From positions 1 through 32,208 of the forward strand of contig DASWHL010000014.1 in assembly GCA_036398175.1 (NCBI GenBank): a stretch of 32,208 bases of DNA, in the 5' to 3' direction. The position numbers and the translations under genes are program-made. Numbering within the stretch: the stretch's first letter is position 1; the number at the start of each line of letters is the position of its first letter. Of this stretch, positions 20,665 through 29,361 are shown one piece after another. Origin of the DNA: JAOTWJ01 sp036398175 (lineage in GTDB: Bacteria > Gemmatimonadota > Gemmatimonadetes > Gemmatimonadales > GWC2-71-9). Under the pieces are notes generated by a model. That model saw only the letters and a list, made by a program, of their open reading frames with translations. It had not been told where the DNA came from and searched no databases.

Positions 20665-21378
20665 ATGCGTGGAGCGTGGCAGCTCGGCCGGATCGCGGGC
20701 ATCGTCGTGCAGGTGCACTGGACGTTTCTGCTGCTCATCGGCTGGGTGGTGTGGATGCATACCCGGGCCGGCGGCGGCGCCGGCGACGCCCTGCGCGGGG
20801 TGGCGCTGACGCTGGCCGTGTTCGCCTGCGTGGTGCTGCACGAGTTCGGCCACGCGCTCACCGCGCGGCGCTACGGCATCGGCACACACGACATCACGCT
20901 CCTGCCCATCGGCGGCATGGCGCGTCTGGCCCGCATGCCGGAGGACCCGCGTCAGGAGCTGCTGGTCGCGGCCGCGGGCCCCGCGGTGAACGTCGTGCTC
21001 GCCGGCATGTTCGCGGGCGTCCTGGCGCTCACGGGGAGTCGGGTGCCGGTCACCGGAGTGACGCTGTTCGGCAGCCAGTTCCTGGAACAGTTGATGTGGA
21101 TCAACGTGGTGCTGGTGGTCTTCAATCTGCTGCCCGCGTTTCCCATGGACGGGGGCCGCATCCTGCGCGGCCTGCTGGCGCTGCGCCTGCCCTATCTGAA
21201 GGCCACTCGATGGGCCGCGACCACGGGCCAGACGATCGCCGTCGCGCTCGGGTTTTCGGGGATCATGCTGGCGAGCCCGTTCATGGTGCTGATTGCGCTG
21301 TTTGTGTTCTCCGGCGCGCGGGCCGAGGCGCGAACGGTGGAGCTGCGGAGTCGATGGCCGATGGCCGATGGCCGATAG
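20665..21378 (+). CDS. Site-2 protease family zinc metallopeptidase (M50), short form
   Basis: A 237-aa intramembrane protease. About five to six membrane segments are visible. The zinc site is V-L-H-E-F-G-H-A (57-64: His59, Glu60, His63), and the third ligand is Asp162 in N-L-L-P-A-F-P-M-D-G-G-R (154-165). Such enzymes cut membrane-bound anti-sigma factors or other helices. Many homologues of this subgroup carry C-terminal CBS domains; none is present here. AAGGAG lies five bases before the ATG. The last codons (M-A-D-G-R-stop) are formed by the 7-bp repeat at 21352, so the C-terminus has been overwritten or extended by that element. It is divergent from the beta-CASP gene. Confidence 0.88.
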   Translation: MRGAWQLGRIAGIVVQVHWTFLLLIGWVVWMHTRAGGGAGDALRGVALTLAVFACVVLHEFGHALTARRYGIGTHDITLLPIGGMARLARMPEDPRQELLVAAAGPAVNVVLAGMFAGVLALTGSRVPVTGVTLFGSQFLEQLMWINVVLVVFNLLPAFPMDGGRILRGLLALRLPYLKATRWAATTGQTIAVALGFSGIMLASPFMVLIALFVFSGARAEARTVELRSRWPMADGR

Positions 21379-21443
21379 CCGATGGCCCGAGTCGCGTATC
21401 CAGCCGCGACGGTCGGCCATCGGCCATCGGCTATCGGCGATCG
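21352..21443. repeat. Large inverted arrangement of 7-bp tandem repeats between convergent genes
   Basis: Five units CGATGGC/CGATAGC (21352-21386), a 29-nt middle that itself holds GTCGCG (21391-21396) and CGCGAC (21405-21410) as an inverted pair, then four units GCCATCG/GCTATCG/GCGATCG (21416-21443). The two arms are inverted copies, so the whole could fold as one long hairpin. The site-2 protease stop codon is the TAG of the fourth unit. It may work as a bidirectional terminator. Confidence 0.8.
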
Positions 21444-21445
21444 AT

Positions 21446-23590
21446 TCAAGTCCCCAACCGTCGCATCCCCAGCACCTCCACCAGGAACGCCCATTTGTCC
21501 GCCTGCTCCTCGATGATCTTGCTCGTGGGCTTGCCCGCGCCGTGACCGGCCTTGGTCTCGATGCGGATGATCACCGGTGGCAGTCCCGCCTGGGCGGCCT
21601 GGAGCCGCGCGCCGAACTTGAACGAATGGCCGGGCACCACGCGATCGTCGTGATCGGCGGTCGTGACCATCGTGGCCGGGTACGCCGTGCCCGGCTCGAT
21701 GTTGTGGTACGGCGAGTACTTGTAGAGGTACGGGAACTGGTGGACGCTGTCCGCCGACCCGTACTCGGTGACCCAGGCCCAGCCGATCGTGAACTTGTGG
21801 AACCGCAGCATGTCCATGACCCCCACGGCCGGCAGCGCGGCGCCGAACAGCTCGGGTCGCTGGGTCATGACGGCGCCCACCAGCAGACCGCCGTTGCTCC
21901 CGCCCGCGATGGCCAGCTTGGGCGTGGACGTGTACCGCTCGGCAATCAGGTACTCGGCGGCGGCAATGAAGTCGTCGAACACGTTCTGCTTCTTCTCGTG
22001 CATCCCCGCCTCATGCCACTCTTCCCCGTACTCGGCGCCGCCGCGCAGGTTCGGCACCGCGTACACGCCGCCCAGCTCGAGCCACGGCAGCACGGCCGGT
22101 GAGAAGCTCGGTGTCAGGCTGATGTTGAACCCACCGTACGCGTAGAGGTACGTGGGGTTCGAGCCGTCCATCGGGATCCCCTTCTTGTGCGTGATGAACA
22201 TGGGGATCCGCGTGCCGTCCTTGCTCGTATAGAAGACCTGTTTCGTCTCGTAGCCCGACACGTCGAAGTCGAGCGTGGGGGACTGGAAGACCGCGGTGGT
22301 ACCGGACGTCATGTCCCGCCGGTAGATGGTGGTCGGGTACAGGTAGGACGTGAACGCGAAGAACATCTCCGGATCGTCCGGCTTGCCGGACATGCCGCCC
22401 ACCGAGCCAAGCGTGGGCAGCGCGATGTCGCCGCGCGGGGTGCCGTCCTTCGCGAACAGGCGCACCGCCGAATGGGCATCCTGCAGGTACTCGGCCACGA
22501 GCATCCCGTTGATGATGCTCACCCCCGTCAGGACGTCCATGCCCTGCGGGATGATGGTGCGCCAGTTGGCGCGCTCGGGGCGCCGCGTGTCAATGGCGAT
22601 CAGGCGGCCGCGCGGCGCGTCGAGGTCGGTCCACAGATACATCACCGGTCCGTCGTTGCCGATCGGGTTGTACCCGGCGTCGAAGTCGTCCAGCAGCTTC
22701 ACCACGGGCGCGTCGAGGTTCGGCGCCATCGGGTCGCCGAGGTCCTTGTAGTAGACCCGGTTCCGCCGATCCGTCCCGAGCCACACCACCAGCACGGCAT
22801 AGCGGCCGTCCTCGGAGACGCCCGCCCCCACCCCGCGGTCCGGGTGTTCGGGCTGCTCGAAAATCAGCCGGTCGGCGGACTGATCCGTACCCACCACGTG
22901 GTAGTAGAGCTTCTGGTTCTTGTTCACGCTCTGGAGCACGTTGCCGGTGGGCTCGTCGTACCGGCTGTAGAAGAAGCCCTTGCCGTCCTTGGTCCACGAG
23001 GCGCCCGAGAACTTCACCCAGCGCACGTGGTCCGGCAGGTCCTTCCCCGTGGCGATGTCCCGCACGTGGAACTCCTGCCAGTCGGAGCCGGACGCCGACG
23101 TGGCGTAGGCCAGGTACTGCCCGTCCGGCGAGACCGCGGTGGCCGACAGGGCGACCGTCCCGTCCTCGGACAGGGTATTCGGGTCCAGGAGCACGGCGGG
23201 CGCGTCACCGAGCGCGCGCTGCGTGTAGAGCACGCTCTGGTTCTGGAGGCCGTCGTTCTTCGAGAAGAAGTACCGCCCGCCTTCCTTGTACGGAACGCCG
23301 AACTTGGGATAATCCCAGATCTTCGTGAGGCGGGCCTCGATGAGCTTCCGCTCGGGGATCTTCTCGAGGAACCCGAACGCCACGCAGTTCTGGGCTTCCA
23401 CCCAGGCCTTGGTGTCCTCGGCGTCCACGTCTTCCAGCCAGCGGTACGGGTCGGCGACCCTGGTGCCGTGATAGTCGTCCACGACGTCCACGGTCTTGGT
23501 GGTCGGCACGGGGCAGGTCTGGGCGTCGAGGTCGGGAGCGGTCATCGTCAGGAGGCCAAGCAGCGACAGGGCGGCGGTAAGGGTACGCAT
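21446..23590 (-). CDS. Prolyl oligopeptidase family serine peptidase (S9A), exported
   Basis: A 714-aa peptidase that cleaves short peptides after proline. Residues 1-24 are a signal peptide (M-R-T-L-T-A-A-L-S-L...L-D-A-Q), so it acts in the periplasm or outside. An N-terminal piece D-D-Y-H-G-T-R-V-A-D-P-Y-R-W-L-E-D (38-54) is the classic S9A opening, and a seven-bladed propeller follows. The C-terminal hydrolase has G-G-S-N-G-G (Ser about 565), D-H-D-D-R-V (about 646-651) and K-A-G-H-G (His about 683). The catalytic triad is complete. The ATG at 23590 is chosen because the signal peptide begins there; the frame runs open to 23668 without sense. It is divergent from a second S9 peptidase gene. 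Confidence 0.94.
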   Translation of the reverse strand: MRTLTAALSLLGLLTMTAPDLDAQTCPVPTTKTVDVVDDYHGTRVADPYRWLEDVDAEDTKAWVEAQNCVAFGFLEKIPERKLIEARLTKIWDYPKFGVPYKEGGRYFFSKNDGLQNQSVLYTQRALGDAPAVLLDPNTLSEDGTVALSATAVSPDGQYLAYATSASGSDWQEFHVRDIATGKDLPDHVRWVKFSGASWTKDGKGFFYSRYDEPTGNVLQSVNKNQKLYYHVVGTDQSADRLIFEQPEHPDRGVGAGVSEDGRYAVLVVWLGTDRRNRVYYKDLGDPMAPNLDAPVVKLLDDFDAGYNPIGNDGPVMYLWTDLDAPRGRLIAIDTRRPERANWRTIIPQGMDVLTGVSIINGMLVAEYLQDAHSAVRLFAKDGTPRGDIALPTLGSVGGMSGKPDDPEMFFAFTSYLYPTTIYRRDMTSGTTAVFQSPTLDFDVSGYETKQVFYTSKDGTRIPMFITHKKGIPMDGSNPTYLYAYGGFNISLTPSFSPAVLPWLELGGVYAVPNLRGGAEYGEEWHEAGMHEKKQNVFDDFIAAAEYLIAERYTSTPKLAIAGGSNGGLLVGAVMTQRPELFGAALPAVGVMDMLRFHKFTIGWAWVTEYGSADSVHQFPYLYKYSPYHNIEPGTAYPATMVTTADHDDRVVPGHSFKFGARLQAAQAGLPPVIIRIETKAGHGAGKPTSKIIEEQADKWAFLVEVLGMRRLGT

Positions 23591-23811
23591 TTGACTCTCG
23601 GCATCGGTAAGAGGGAACGGGGAAGCTTGCCCAGACACGGGCCCCGCGGTCAAGCGTGCCCCCCCCACGCCCGTTCACGGGTAGATCGCGGCCGAGGGCC
23701 CGCTTCAGCGGGATCCAGCCCAAGTCGAGCGGACCCAACCCAACACCCCACCGCACCCACGGACGCGGACGTAGATTCGACCAGTTCCCGTTTCTCGAGG
23801 TCAGGGTCGTC

Positions 23812-25941
23812 ATGTTCCGCTCCACGTTCCTCGCGCTCGCGGCCGCCGTGCTGCTCCCGCACGCGTCCATGGCCCAGCGATCCACGCCGCCGGGCTTCAC
23901 CGTCGCCCAGGTTCGCTCGTACCCGTTCCCCGGCGGGCTCACGGCGTCCGCGACCGGCGCGCGACTCGCGTGGGCGCTGAACGAGCAGGGGCTCCGCAAC
24001 CTCTACGTGGCGGAAGGTCCGGACTTCGCGGCGCGGCGCCTCACGAACTACGCCACGGACGACGGGCAGGAGCTGACGAGCCTCTCGGTGTCCTCCGACG
24101 GGCGCTGGGTGGTGTACGTGCGCGGCGGCGATCACGGCTCCAACTGGGACGATCACCAGCCCGTGAACGTCACCCACAGTCCGGTACCGCCCACGGTGCA
24201 GGTTTTGGCCATCCCCTTTGCAGGCGGCGACGCCGTGGTGCTGGGCGACGGCGAGGAGCCGGTCATCTCACCGCGCGGCGATGCCGTGGTCTTCGTCAAG
24301 AACGGCCAGCTCTGGACCGTGCCCCTGGACGGCTCGACGCCGGCCCGGGCGCTGTTCACCGCGCGCGGCAGCAACGGCGAGCCGCGCTGGTCGCCGGACG
24401 GCGGGCGCCTGGCGTTCGTCTCCAACCGCGGCGACCACGCCTTCGTGGGCGTGTACACGAACGATTCGACGCCGCTGCGCTGGCTGAGCCCCGCGTTCGC
24501 GCGCGACCGCTCGCCGCGCTGGTCGCCGGACGGCACGCGCCTCGCGTTCGTCCGGACGCCGGCCGCCGGTGGCGCGCCGGACTCGGTGCTCGCGCGCCGC
24601 CATCGTCCGTGGGAGATCTGGACGGCCGCGGCCGCCACCGGCGAGGCCCGGCGGCTCTGGAAGGCGCCCGAGACGCTGGCGGGCTCGGCGCCCAGCACCC
24701 ACGGCGGCACCAACCTTCACTGGGCGGCGGGCGACCGCATCGTCTTCCTCTCGTACCACGACGGCTGGCCGCACCTGTACTCCATCGCGGCCCGGGGCGG
24801 TGACGCGCTGCTGCTCACGCCGGGCGACTACATGGCGGAGTACGTCGCGCTCTCGCCCGACGGCCGGTGGCTCGTGTTCGCCGCCAACGCCGGGGGCGAT
24901 CCGCTTGACCGTGACCGGCGGCACGTGGTGAAGGTGGCGGTGGACCGCGCCCGCCCGGACGTGATGACGCCGGGCGCCGGGAACGAATGGACGCCGGTGG
25001 TGACGGGCGACGGGCAAACGCTGGCGTTCATCGGGGCGACGGCGCAGCGGCCGCCCCTCGTGACCGTGATGCCGCTCGGTGGCGGAGCGCAGCGGGCGCT
25101 CGCAACGGCCCGCGTTCCGGCCGATTTCCCCACGGCGCAGCTCGTGACCCCCAGGCAGGTCGTGTTCACGGCGTCCGACGGCGTGCGCGTCCACGGCCAG
25201 CTGTTTGAGCGGGCGGGCGGCGCGGCAAGGAAACCGGCGGTGATCTACGTGCACGGCGGCCCGCCGCGTCAGATGCTGCTGGGCTGGCACTACTCCGACT
25301 ACTACGCCAACGCGTACGCCATGAACCAGTACCTCGCGAGCCGCGGGTTCGTGGTGCTGTCGGTGAACTACCGGCTGGGGATCGGCTACGGCTACGACTT
25401 CCACCAACCGCCCGACGCGGGCGCGCGCGGCGCGGCCGAGTACCTGGACGTGGTGGCGGGCGCCGAGTACCTGAAAACGCTGCCCAACGTGGACGGCTCG
25501 CGGATCGGGATCTACGGCGGCTCGTACGGTGGGTTCCTCACGGCCCTGGCCCTGGCCCGGAACTCGGATCTCTTCGCGGCCGGCGTGGACATCCACGGCG
25601 TGCACGACTGGACCGGCGAGCGGGCCCGCGGCCTCATGACGCGGGAGCGCTTCGAGGAGCCGCCGGATCTCGCGCGGGCGCTCGAGGTGGCGCATCGGTC
25701 GTCGCCCGTGTCGTCCATGGCCACCTGGCGGTCACCAGTGCTGATCGTGCACGGCGACGACGACCGCAACGTCCGGTTCAGCCAGAGCACGGACCTGGTG
25801 CGGCGGCTGGCGGACCTCGGGGTCGAGCACGAGACCATGCTGATCGTGGACGACACGCACCATTTCCTGCGGCATGCGAACGTGGTGGCCGTGGACTCGG
25901 CCACGGCCGCGTTCCTGGAGAGGAAGCTGATGGGGCGGTGA
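23812..25941 (+). CDS. S9 family acylaminoacyl-peptidase/dipeptidyl peptidase-like, exported
   Basis: A 709-aa serine peptidase. Residues 1-21 form a signal peptide ending H-A-S-M-A-Q. The middle is a TolB/WD40-like beta-propeller with repeated S-P-D-G blade motifs (R-W-S-P-D-G appears twice). The alpha/beta hydrolase domain begins near K-P-A-V-I-Y-V-H-G-G-P-P and holds G-G-S-Y-G-G (Ser about 571), V-H-G-D-D-D-R-N-V (Asp about 649-651) and D-D-T-H-H-F-L (His 683/684). This architecture fits S9B/S9C peptidases that take peptides from the N-terminus. It uses a separate ATG from the divergent S9A gene, 221 bases away; that gap holds a short hairpin (23699-23712) but no gene. Probably part of extracellular peptide feeding. 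Confidence 0.92.
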   Translation: MFRSTFLALAAAVLLPHASMAQRSTPPGFTVAQVRSYPFPGGLTASATGARLAWALNEQGLRNLYVAEGPDFAARRLTNYATDDGQELTSLSVSSDGRWVVYVRGGDHGSNWDDHQPVNVTHSPVPPTVQVLAIPFAGGDAVVLGDGEEPVISPRGDAVVFVKNGQLWTVPLDGSTPARALFTARGSNGEPRWSPDGGRLAFVSNRGDHAFVGVYTNDSTPLRWLSPAFARDRSPRWSPDGTRLAFVRTPAAGGAPDSVLARRHRPWEIWTAAAATGEARRLWKAPETLAGSAPSTHGGTNLHWAAGDRIVFLSYHDGWPHLYSIAARGGDALLLTPGDYMAEYVALSPDGRWLVFAANAGGDPLDRDRRHVVKVAVDRARPDVMTPGAGNEWTPVVTGDGQTLAFIGATAQRPPLVTVMPLGGGAQRALATARVPADFPTAQLVTPRQVVFTASDGVRVHGQLFERAGGAARKPAVIYVHGGPPRQMLLGWHYSDYYANAYAMNQYLASRGFVVLSVNYRLGIGYGYDFHQPPDAGARGAAEYLDVVAGAEYLKTLPNVDGSRIGIYGGSYGGFLTALALARNSDLFAAGVDIHGVHDWTGERARGLMTRERFEEPPDLARALEVAHRSSPVSSMATWRSPVLIVHGDDDRNVRFSQSTDLVRRLADLGVEHETMLIVDDTHHFLRHANVVAVDSATAAFLERKLMGR

Positions 25942-25963
25942 AGGGGTGGGGGCGTCGTTCCCG

Positions 25964-26762
25964 TTACGATCCGCGCGCGCGCCACAGTCGCAGCACCTCG
26001 GCTTCGCGCTCGGCCGAGATGCCCGCCCGCAGCCGCTCCTGCCGCTCGGCGGGCTGCGCATGGTAGTACTCGAGCGGGTCCCGCGCGGTGGTCGCGAGCG
26101 GCCGGAACGTGAGGCCCAGCGCCACCTCGCGCGAGATATCGAACCGGCCGAACCCTTCCCGTCCGTCGCGCGCGGGCATCCACACCGGCATCTCGCGGTA
26201 CGGCCGCACGTCCCGCGCGAGCAGGAAATCCGTGTCCACCCACGTGAACCGCGCCTCCGCGGTCGTCACGGCCTTGATGCCGTGGAGCAGCTCCGCGAAC
26301 GAGTACGGCGTGCGGGGCCCCTTCCGCCAGCGCCTTCGAGAGGCCGTACGGCAGGCGCCCGCCGGGCTCGACGGTCGTGTTCGCGTACGAGAACACCGCC
26401 GCGTCCACGGTCATCGGCACGCGGCTCGTGTCGTAGTAGACCGACCGCGTCGAGACGAACAGGTATCGGCCGGCCGAGGCGCGGAGCTGCTCCGCCGACC
26501 GCGCCACCCACGTCGGGTCGGTGGCCGAGTTGTCAATCACCGCGTCCCACCGCCGCCCCACCAGCGCCGAGAGGTCGCTGGCGCGGTCGCCCACGAGCTT
26601 CTCGACGTTGGGGAACAGGTGCGGGTTGGTGCGGCCGCGGTTGAACAGCGTTACGGTGTGCCCGCGGTCGAGGGCATACCGCACCTGGTACGGGCCAATG
26701 AAGCCCGTGCCGCCCAGGATGAGAATGCGGAGGCCCGAGGCCTGTGCGCGCGCCACCCGCAC
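25964..26762 (-). pseudogene. NAD-dependent epimerase/dehydratase, broken by an internal deletion
   Basis: Two halves of one extended-SDR protein are seen in different frames. The N-terminal half (26762 down to about 26320) has L-R-I-L-I-L-G-G-T-G-F-I-G-P (NAD-binding G-x-x-G-x-x-G), L-F-N-R-G-R-T-N-P, the W-D-A-V-I-D-N-S region and the active-site-like S-V-Y-Y...P-Y-G-L-S-K. The C-terminal half, shifted by one base, reads G-P-R-T-P-Y-S-F-A-E-L-L-H-G-I-K, then F-T-W-V-D-T-D-F-L-L and R-P-L-A-T-T-A-R-D. The usual middle third (the segment after Y-x-x-x-K with the family's R-P-G-x-x-x-G-P motif) is missing, about 100 residues by comparison with memory of the family. An N-terminal Tat signal common in relatives also seems lost. 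Not expected to make a working enzyme. Confidence 0.85.
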
Positions 26763-26824
26763 CGTCGCCTTGCCGGGGATGCTCCCGCCTGTAGGATAAC
26801 AAGCAGCCTTCCACGCGACCGCCC

Positions 26825-27814
26825 ATGCACCTCCTCACTCGGCGAGACATCGAGCAGGCCATGCCCATGGCGGAGGCCATCGCGCTGGTGCGTGATGCGT
26901 TCCGCGCGCTGTCCGCGGGACAGGCGGCGGCCCCGCTCCGCACCGCGGTGCGGATCCCGGAGCACGACGGCGTGACGCTCGTCATGCCGGGCTACGTGGG
27001 GGCCAGCGACGCGCTCGCCGTGAAAGTCGTGTCGGTCCGCAACCGGAATCCGGCGCGCGGGCTGCCACGCGTCAACGCGCTCGTGCTCCTCGTGGATCCG
27101 GAGACCGGCGCGCCGGCCGCCGTCATGAACGGCCGGTATCTCACGGCGCTCCGCACGGGCGCCGCCTCCGGGGTGGCCACGGACCTGCTGGCCCGGCCGG
27201 ACGCGACGGTGCTCGCCGTCATCGGCGCGGGCGCGCAGGCGCGGGAACAGATCGTGGCGGTGGCCGCCGTGCGGCCCATCCGGCGGGTGCTGGTGTACGC
27301 GCGGCGGCCCGAGGGCGTGCGCGCCTTGATGGAGGACATGGGGCCGCGAATGGCCACGGCTGTCGAGTTCGTCGCGGCGGCGAGCGCGGACGACGCGGTC
27401 CGGGAGGCCGACGTGGTCTGTGCCGCGACCACGTCGCTCACGCCGGTGTACGACGGCGCCGCGCTGCGGCGCGGGACGCACGTGAACGGCGTGGGATCCT
27501 ATCGGCCGGACATGCGCGAGCTGGACGTCACGACGCTCCAGCGCGCCGACCGCATCGTCGTGGATCAGCGCTCGGCGGCGCTCGAGGAAGCGGGGGAGCT
27601 GATGGCGGCCATCGCGGAAGGCGCCATCCGCCCCGATGCCGTGGCCGAGCTGGGGGAGATCGTGGCCGGGACCAGGCCCGGGCGCGAAGACGCGGACGCC
27701 ATCACCGTGTTCAAGTCGGTGGGCAACGCCGTCCAGGACGCGGCGGTGGCCCGGGCCGTCTGGACGCGCGCCGTCCGGATGGGCCTGGGCGGCGAGTGGA
27801 ATCCCGATGGATGA
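26825..27814 (+). CDS. Ornithine cyclodeaminase/mu-crystallin family protein
   Basis: A 329-aa NAD(P)-binding enzyme. Family landmarks: K-V-V-S-V (67-71, Lys67), R-T-G-A-A-S-G-V-A-T-D (110-120, Arg110), the dinucleotide motif G-A-G-A-Q-A (134-139), V-N-G-V-G-S-Y-R-P-D-M-R-E-L (220-233) with the catalytic-type Asp229, and F-K-S-V-G-N-A-V-Q-D near the end. Members convert L-ornithine to L-proline with loss of ammonia, reduce cyclic imines, or act as alanine or lysine cyclodeaminase-like enzymes; motif reading alone does not choose among these. The ATG at 26825 has a poor ribosome site. It is divergent from the broken epimerase gene, with 62 bases between. Confidence 0.9.
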   Translation: MHLLTRRDIEQAMPMAEAIALVRDAFRALSAGQAAAPLRTAVRIPEHDGVTLVMPGYVGASDALAVKVVSVRNRNPARGLPRVNALVLLVDPETGAPAAVMNGRYLTALRTGAASGVATDLLARPDATVLAVIGAGAQAREQIVAVAAVRPIRRVLVYARRPEGVRALMEDMGPRMATAVEFVAAASADDAVREADVVCAATTSLTPVYDGAALRRGTHVNGVGSYRPDMRELDVTTLQRADRIVVDQRSAALEEAGELMAAIAEGAIRPDAVAELGEIVAGTRPGREDADAITVFKSVGNAVQDAAVARAVWTRAVRMGLGGEWNPDG

Positions 27815-27817
27815 CGC

Positions 27818-28483
27818 TCACCGTTCCGAGACGATGCGGAGGTCTCTGGTGACGTGGAATCGCCGCTGGAAGGTGGCGTAGACGACCAGGTCCCGTTCGA
27901 GCGCCGGCGGCAGGAAATAGCCGGGATTGTCGGTCTCGAGTCCGTCGCTGAACAGGTACGTCGAGTTGGCCCGCCGGGTCCGGAAATCGTACTTCATGGC
28001 CGAGATCCGGAACGGACCGGAGTCGGCTGCCGTGATCCCCCAGTAGTACAACACGGAATCAATCACGTTCGGGGAGGAGAAGAACGGATGCATGGCCGGG
28101 ACCATGGCGGTGAGGTCGCGGGTTTGCCGGCCCGCCCGCAGCACCCACGGGTGCAGGTCGAAGCACCGGCCGTCGGGCCGGCACTCCTCGTGGTCGTAGG
28201 GGGCCTTCCGGACCGGCTGATACACGATGCCGCCGGGGACGGCCTGGACGCCCAGCAGCAGGTCCACCGTGTCCAGCACCACGCCGTCGCCGTAAAGGAC
28301 GGCCATGGCGCCGCCATACAGCATGGTGGCCCACTCCGTCGTGTCGCGGAGGACATACGCCGGCCCCGGGACCGATGCGTGCGGCCGCGCGCAGGCCCCC
28401 AGCGTGAGGGCGCCGCCGAGCGCCACCGAGCGGACGCTGACGCGACACCGCGCCCGCGGGCCGTGTGGGGTCCACCGATGCAT
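27818..28483 (-). CDS. Predicted lipoprotein, function unknown
   Basis: A 221-aa protein not matched to a known family. The start at 28483 has GGAGGG eight bases upstream. Residues 1-30 form a lipoprotein signal: basic M-H-R-W-T-P-H-G-P-R, then A-L-G-G-A-L-T-L-G-A-C with Cys31 as the lipidation site. The mature part looks mainly beta (for example A-V-L-Y-G-D-G-V-V-L-D-T-V) with a pair of cysteines in E-C-R-P-D-G-R-C-F that could form a disulfide, and D-S-V-L-Y-Y-W-G-I. A partial beta-propeller is possible but not shown. Its stop is three bases from the convergent ornithine cyclodeaminase stop. It is divergent from the next exported protein. Confidence 0.7.
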   Translation of the reverse strand: MHRWTPHGPRARCRVSVRSVALGGALTLGACARPHASVPGPAYVLRDTTEWATMLYGGAMAVLYGDGVVLDTVDLLLGVQAVPGGIVYQPVRKAPYDHEECRPDGRCFDLHPWVLRAGRQTRDLTAMVPAMHPFFSSPNVIDSVLYYWGITAADSGPFRISAMKYDFRTRRANSTYLFSDGLETDNPGYFLPPALERDLVVYATFQRRFHVTRDLRIVSER

Positions 28484-28584
28484 CAGGACCACCCTCCAAT
28501 AGGCCGTGCAAACCTGTGCCCGGGAACGCGCCTCCGTAAGCCCCACGCGCCGTCCGCGGGCCGGCCGCGGGCCCCCCGGCCGGA

Positions 28585-28604
28585 CCCCACGGTACGCCGT
28601 GGGG
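28585..28604. promoter_or_regulatory. Perfect hairpin in a divergent promoter region
   Basis: CCCCACGG (28585-28592), TACG, CCGTGGGG (28597-28604). The plus-strand RNA would carry a UACG (UNCG-type) tetraloop. It lies 54 bases before the exported protein at 28659. The rest of 28484-28658 is very GC-rich and holds no supported gene. Confidence 0.4.
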
Positions 28605-28658
28605 TAGGACGCCGCTGTTGTCAGGGAAACCCAGCCACCCCAGATGCGAGGTCCATCC

Positions 28659-29348
28659 ATGCGCCGCGCCTACGGTTCTGCGCTCGTCGCCGCCACCCTC
28701 CTTCTCCTCCCGCAGGTTGCCGCCGCCCAGGTGGCCGAGACCACCCGGTCCGTGGCCGACGGCGGCATTGCCGTCCCCGGGTGGATGGGGAAAGCCGACG
28801 GTGACGGGCAACTCAAGGACGCCAAGCTCGCCAAGGACGGCGAGGCCCTGCGCGTCGTGACCGGCCCTGCCATCACGTACTGGAATCCGGCCAACACGGC
28901 GAGCGGCAGCTACACGGTCAAGGCGACGTTCACCGAGCCCGAGTACATGAACATCAACGATCACCCGCACCCCTACGGCATCGTGATCGCCGGCAACGAC
29001 CTCGGCACGGACCGGCAGAGCTACTTGTATTGCGCCGCGTACGGCAACGGCCGGTTCATCGTCCGGGGCTTCGGGCCGGAGCCGTTCCAGATGAACGGCC
29101 GGCGTCCGGAGCCCCATGACGCCGTGAACAAGGCCGCGGGCAAGGGGCAGCCGGTGACCCAGGAGATTGCCGTGTCGGTGAAGGACGACAAGGTCGAGTG
29201 CGCCATCAACGGCGCCGTCGTGGCCAGCTACGACAAGGCCGCGGTGGTGGCCGAAGGCAAGCTCAAGTCCACCGACGGCGTCTACGGCATCCGGTTCGCC
29301 CACAATACGGACGCCGTCGTCAAAGGCCTCTCCGTCACGAAGCCGTAA
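28659..29348 (+). CDS. Exported protein, possibly jelly-roll/DUF1080-like
   Basis: A 229-aa protein with a clear signal peptide (M-R-R-A-Y-G-S-A-L-V...V-A-A-A-Q, cut after about 23). The ATG at 28659 is chosen over 28644 because GAGG lies about seven bases upstream of it. The mature part has G-W-M-G-K-A-D, then Y-T-V-K-A-T-F-T-E-P-E-Y, H-P-H-P-Y-G-I-V-I-A-G-N-D-L, Y-L-Y-C-A-A-Y-G-N-G-R-F-I-V-R-G-F-G, and a closing Y-G-I-R-F-A-H-N-T-D. The strand order resembles concanavalin-like or 3-keto-disaccharide hydrolase (DUF1080) sandwiches, which bind or cut sugars, but I could not confirm family or active site. A GC-rich hairpin follows the stop. Confidence 0.65.
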   Translation: MRRAYGSALVAATLLLLPQVAAAQVAETTRSVADGGIAVPGWMGKADGDGQLKDAKLAKDGEALRVVTGPAITYWNPANTASGSYTVKATFTEPEYMNINDHPHPYGIVIAGNDLGTDRQSYLYCAAYGNGRFIVRGFGPEPFQMNGRRPEPHDAVNKAAGKGQPVTQEIAVSVKDDKVECAINGAVVASYDKAAVVAEGKLKSTDGVYGIRFAHNTDAVVKGLSVTKP

Positions 29349-29361
29349 TGACGACCGCGGA

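Noticed and set aside
23699..23712. CCCGC-TTCA-GCGGG hairpin between the divergent S9 peptidase genes as an operator
   Set aside because: A 5-bp GC stem is expected by chance in such GC-rich DNA; nothing else marks it as functional.
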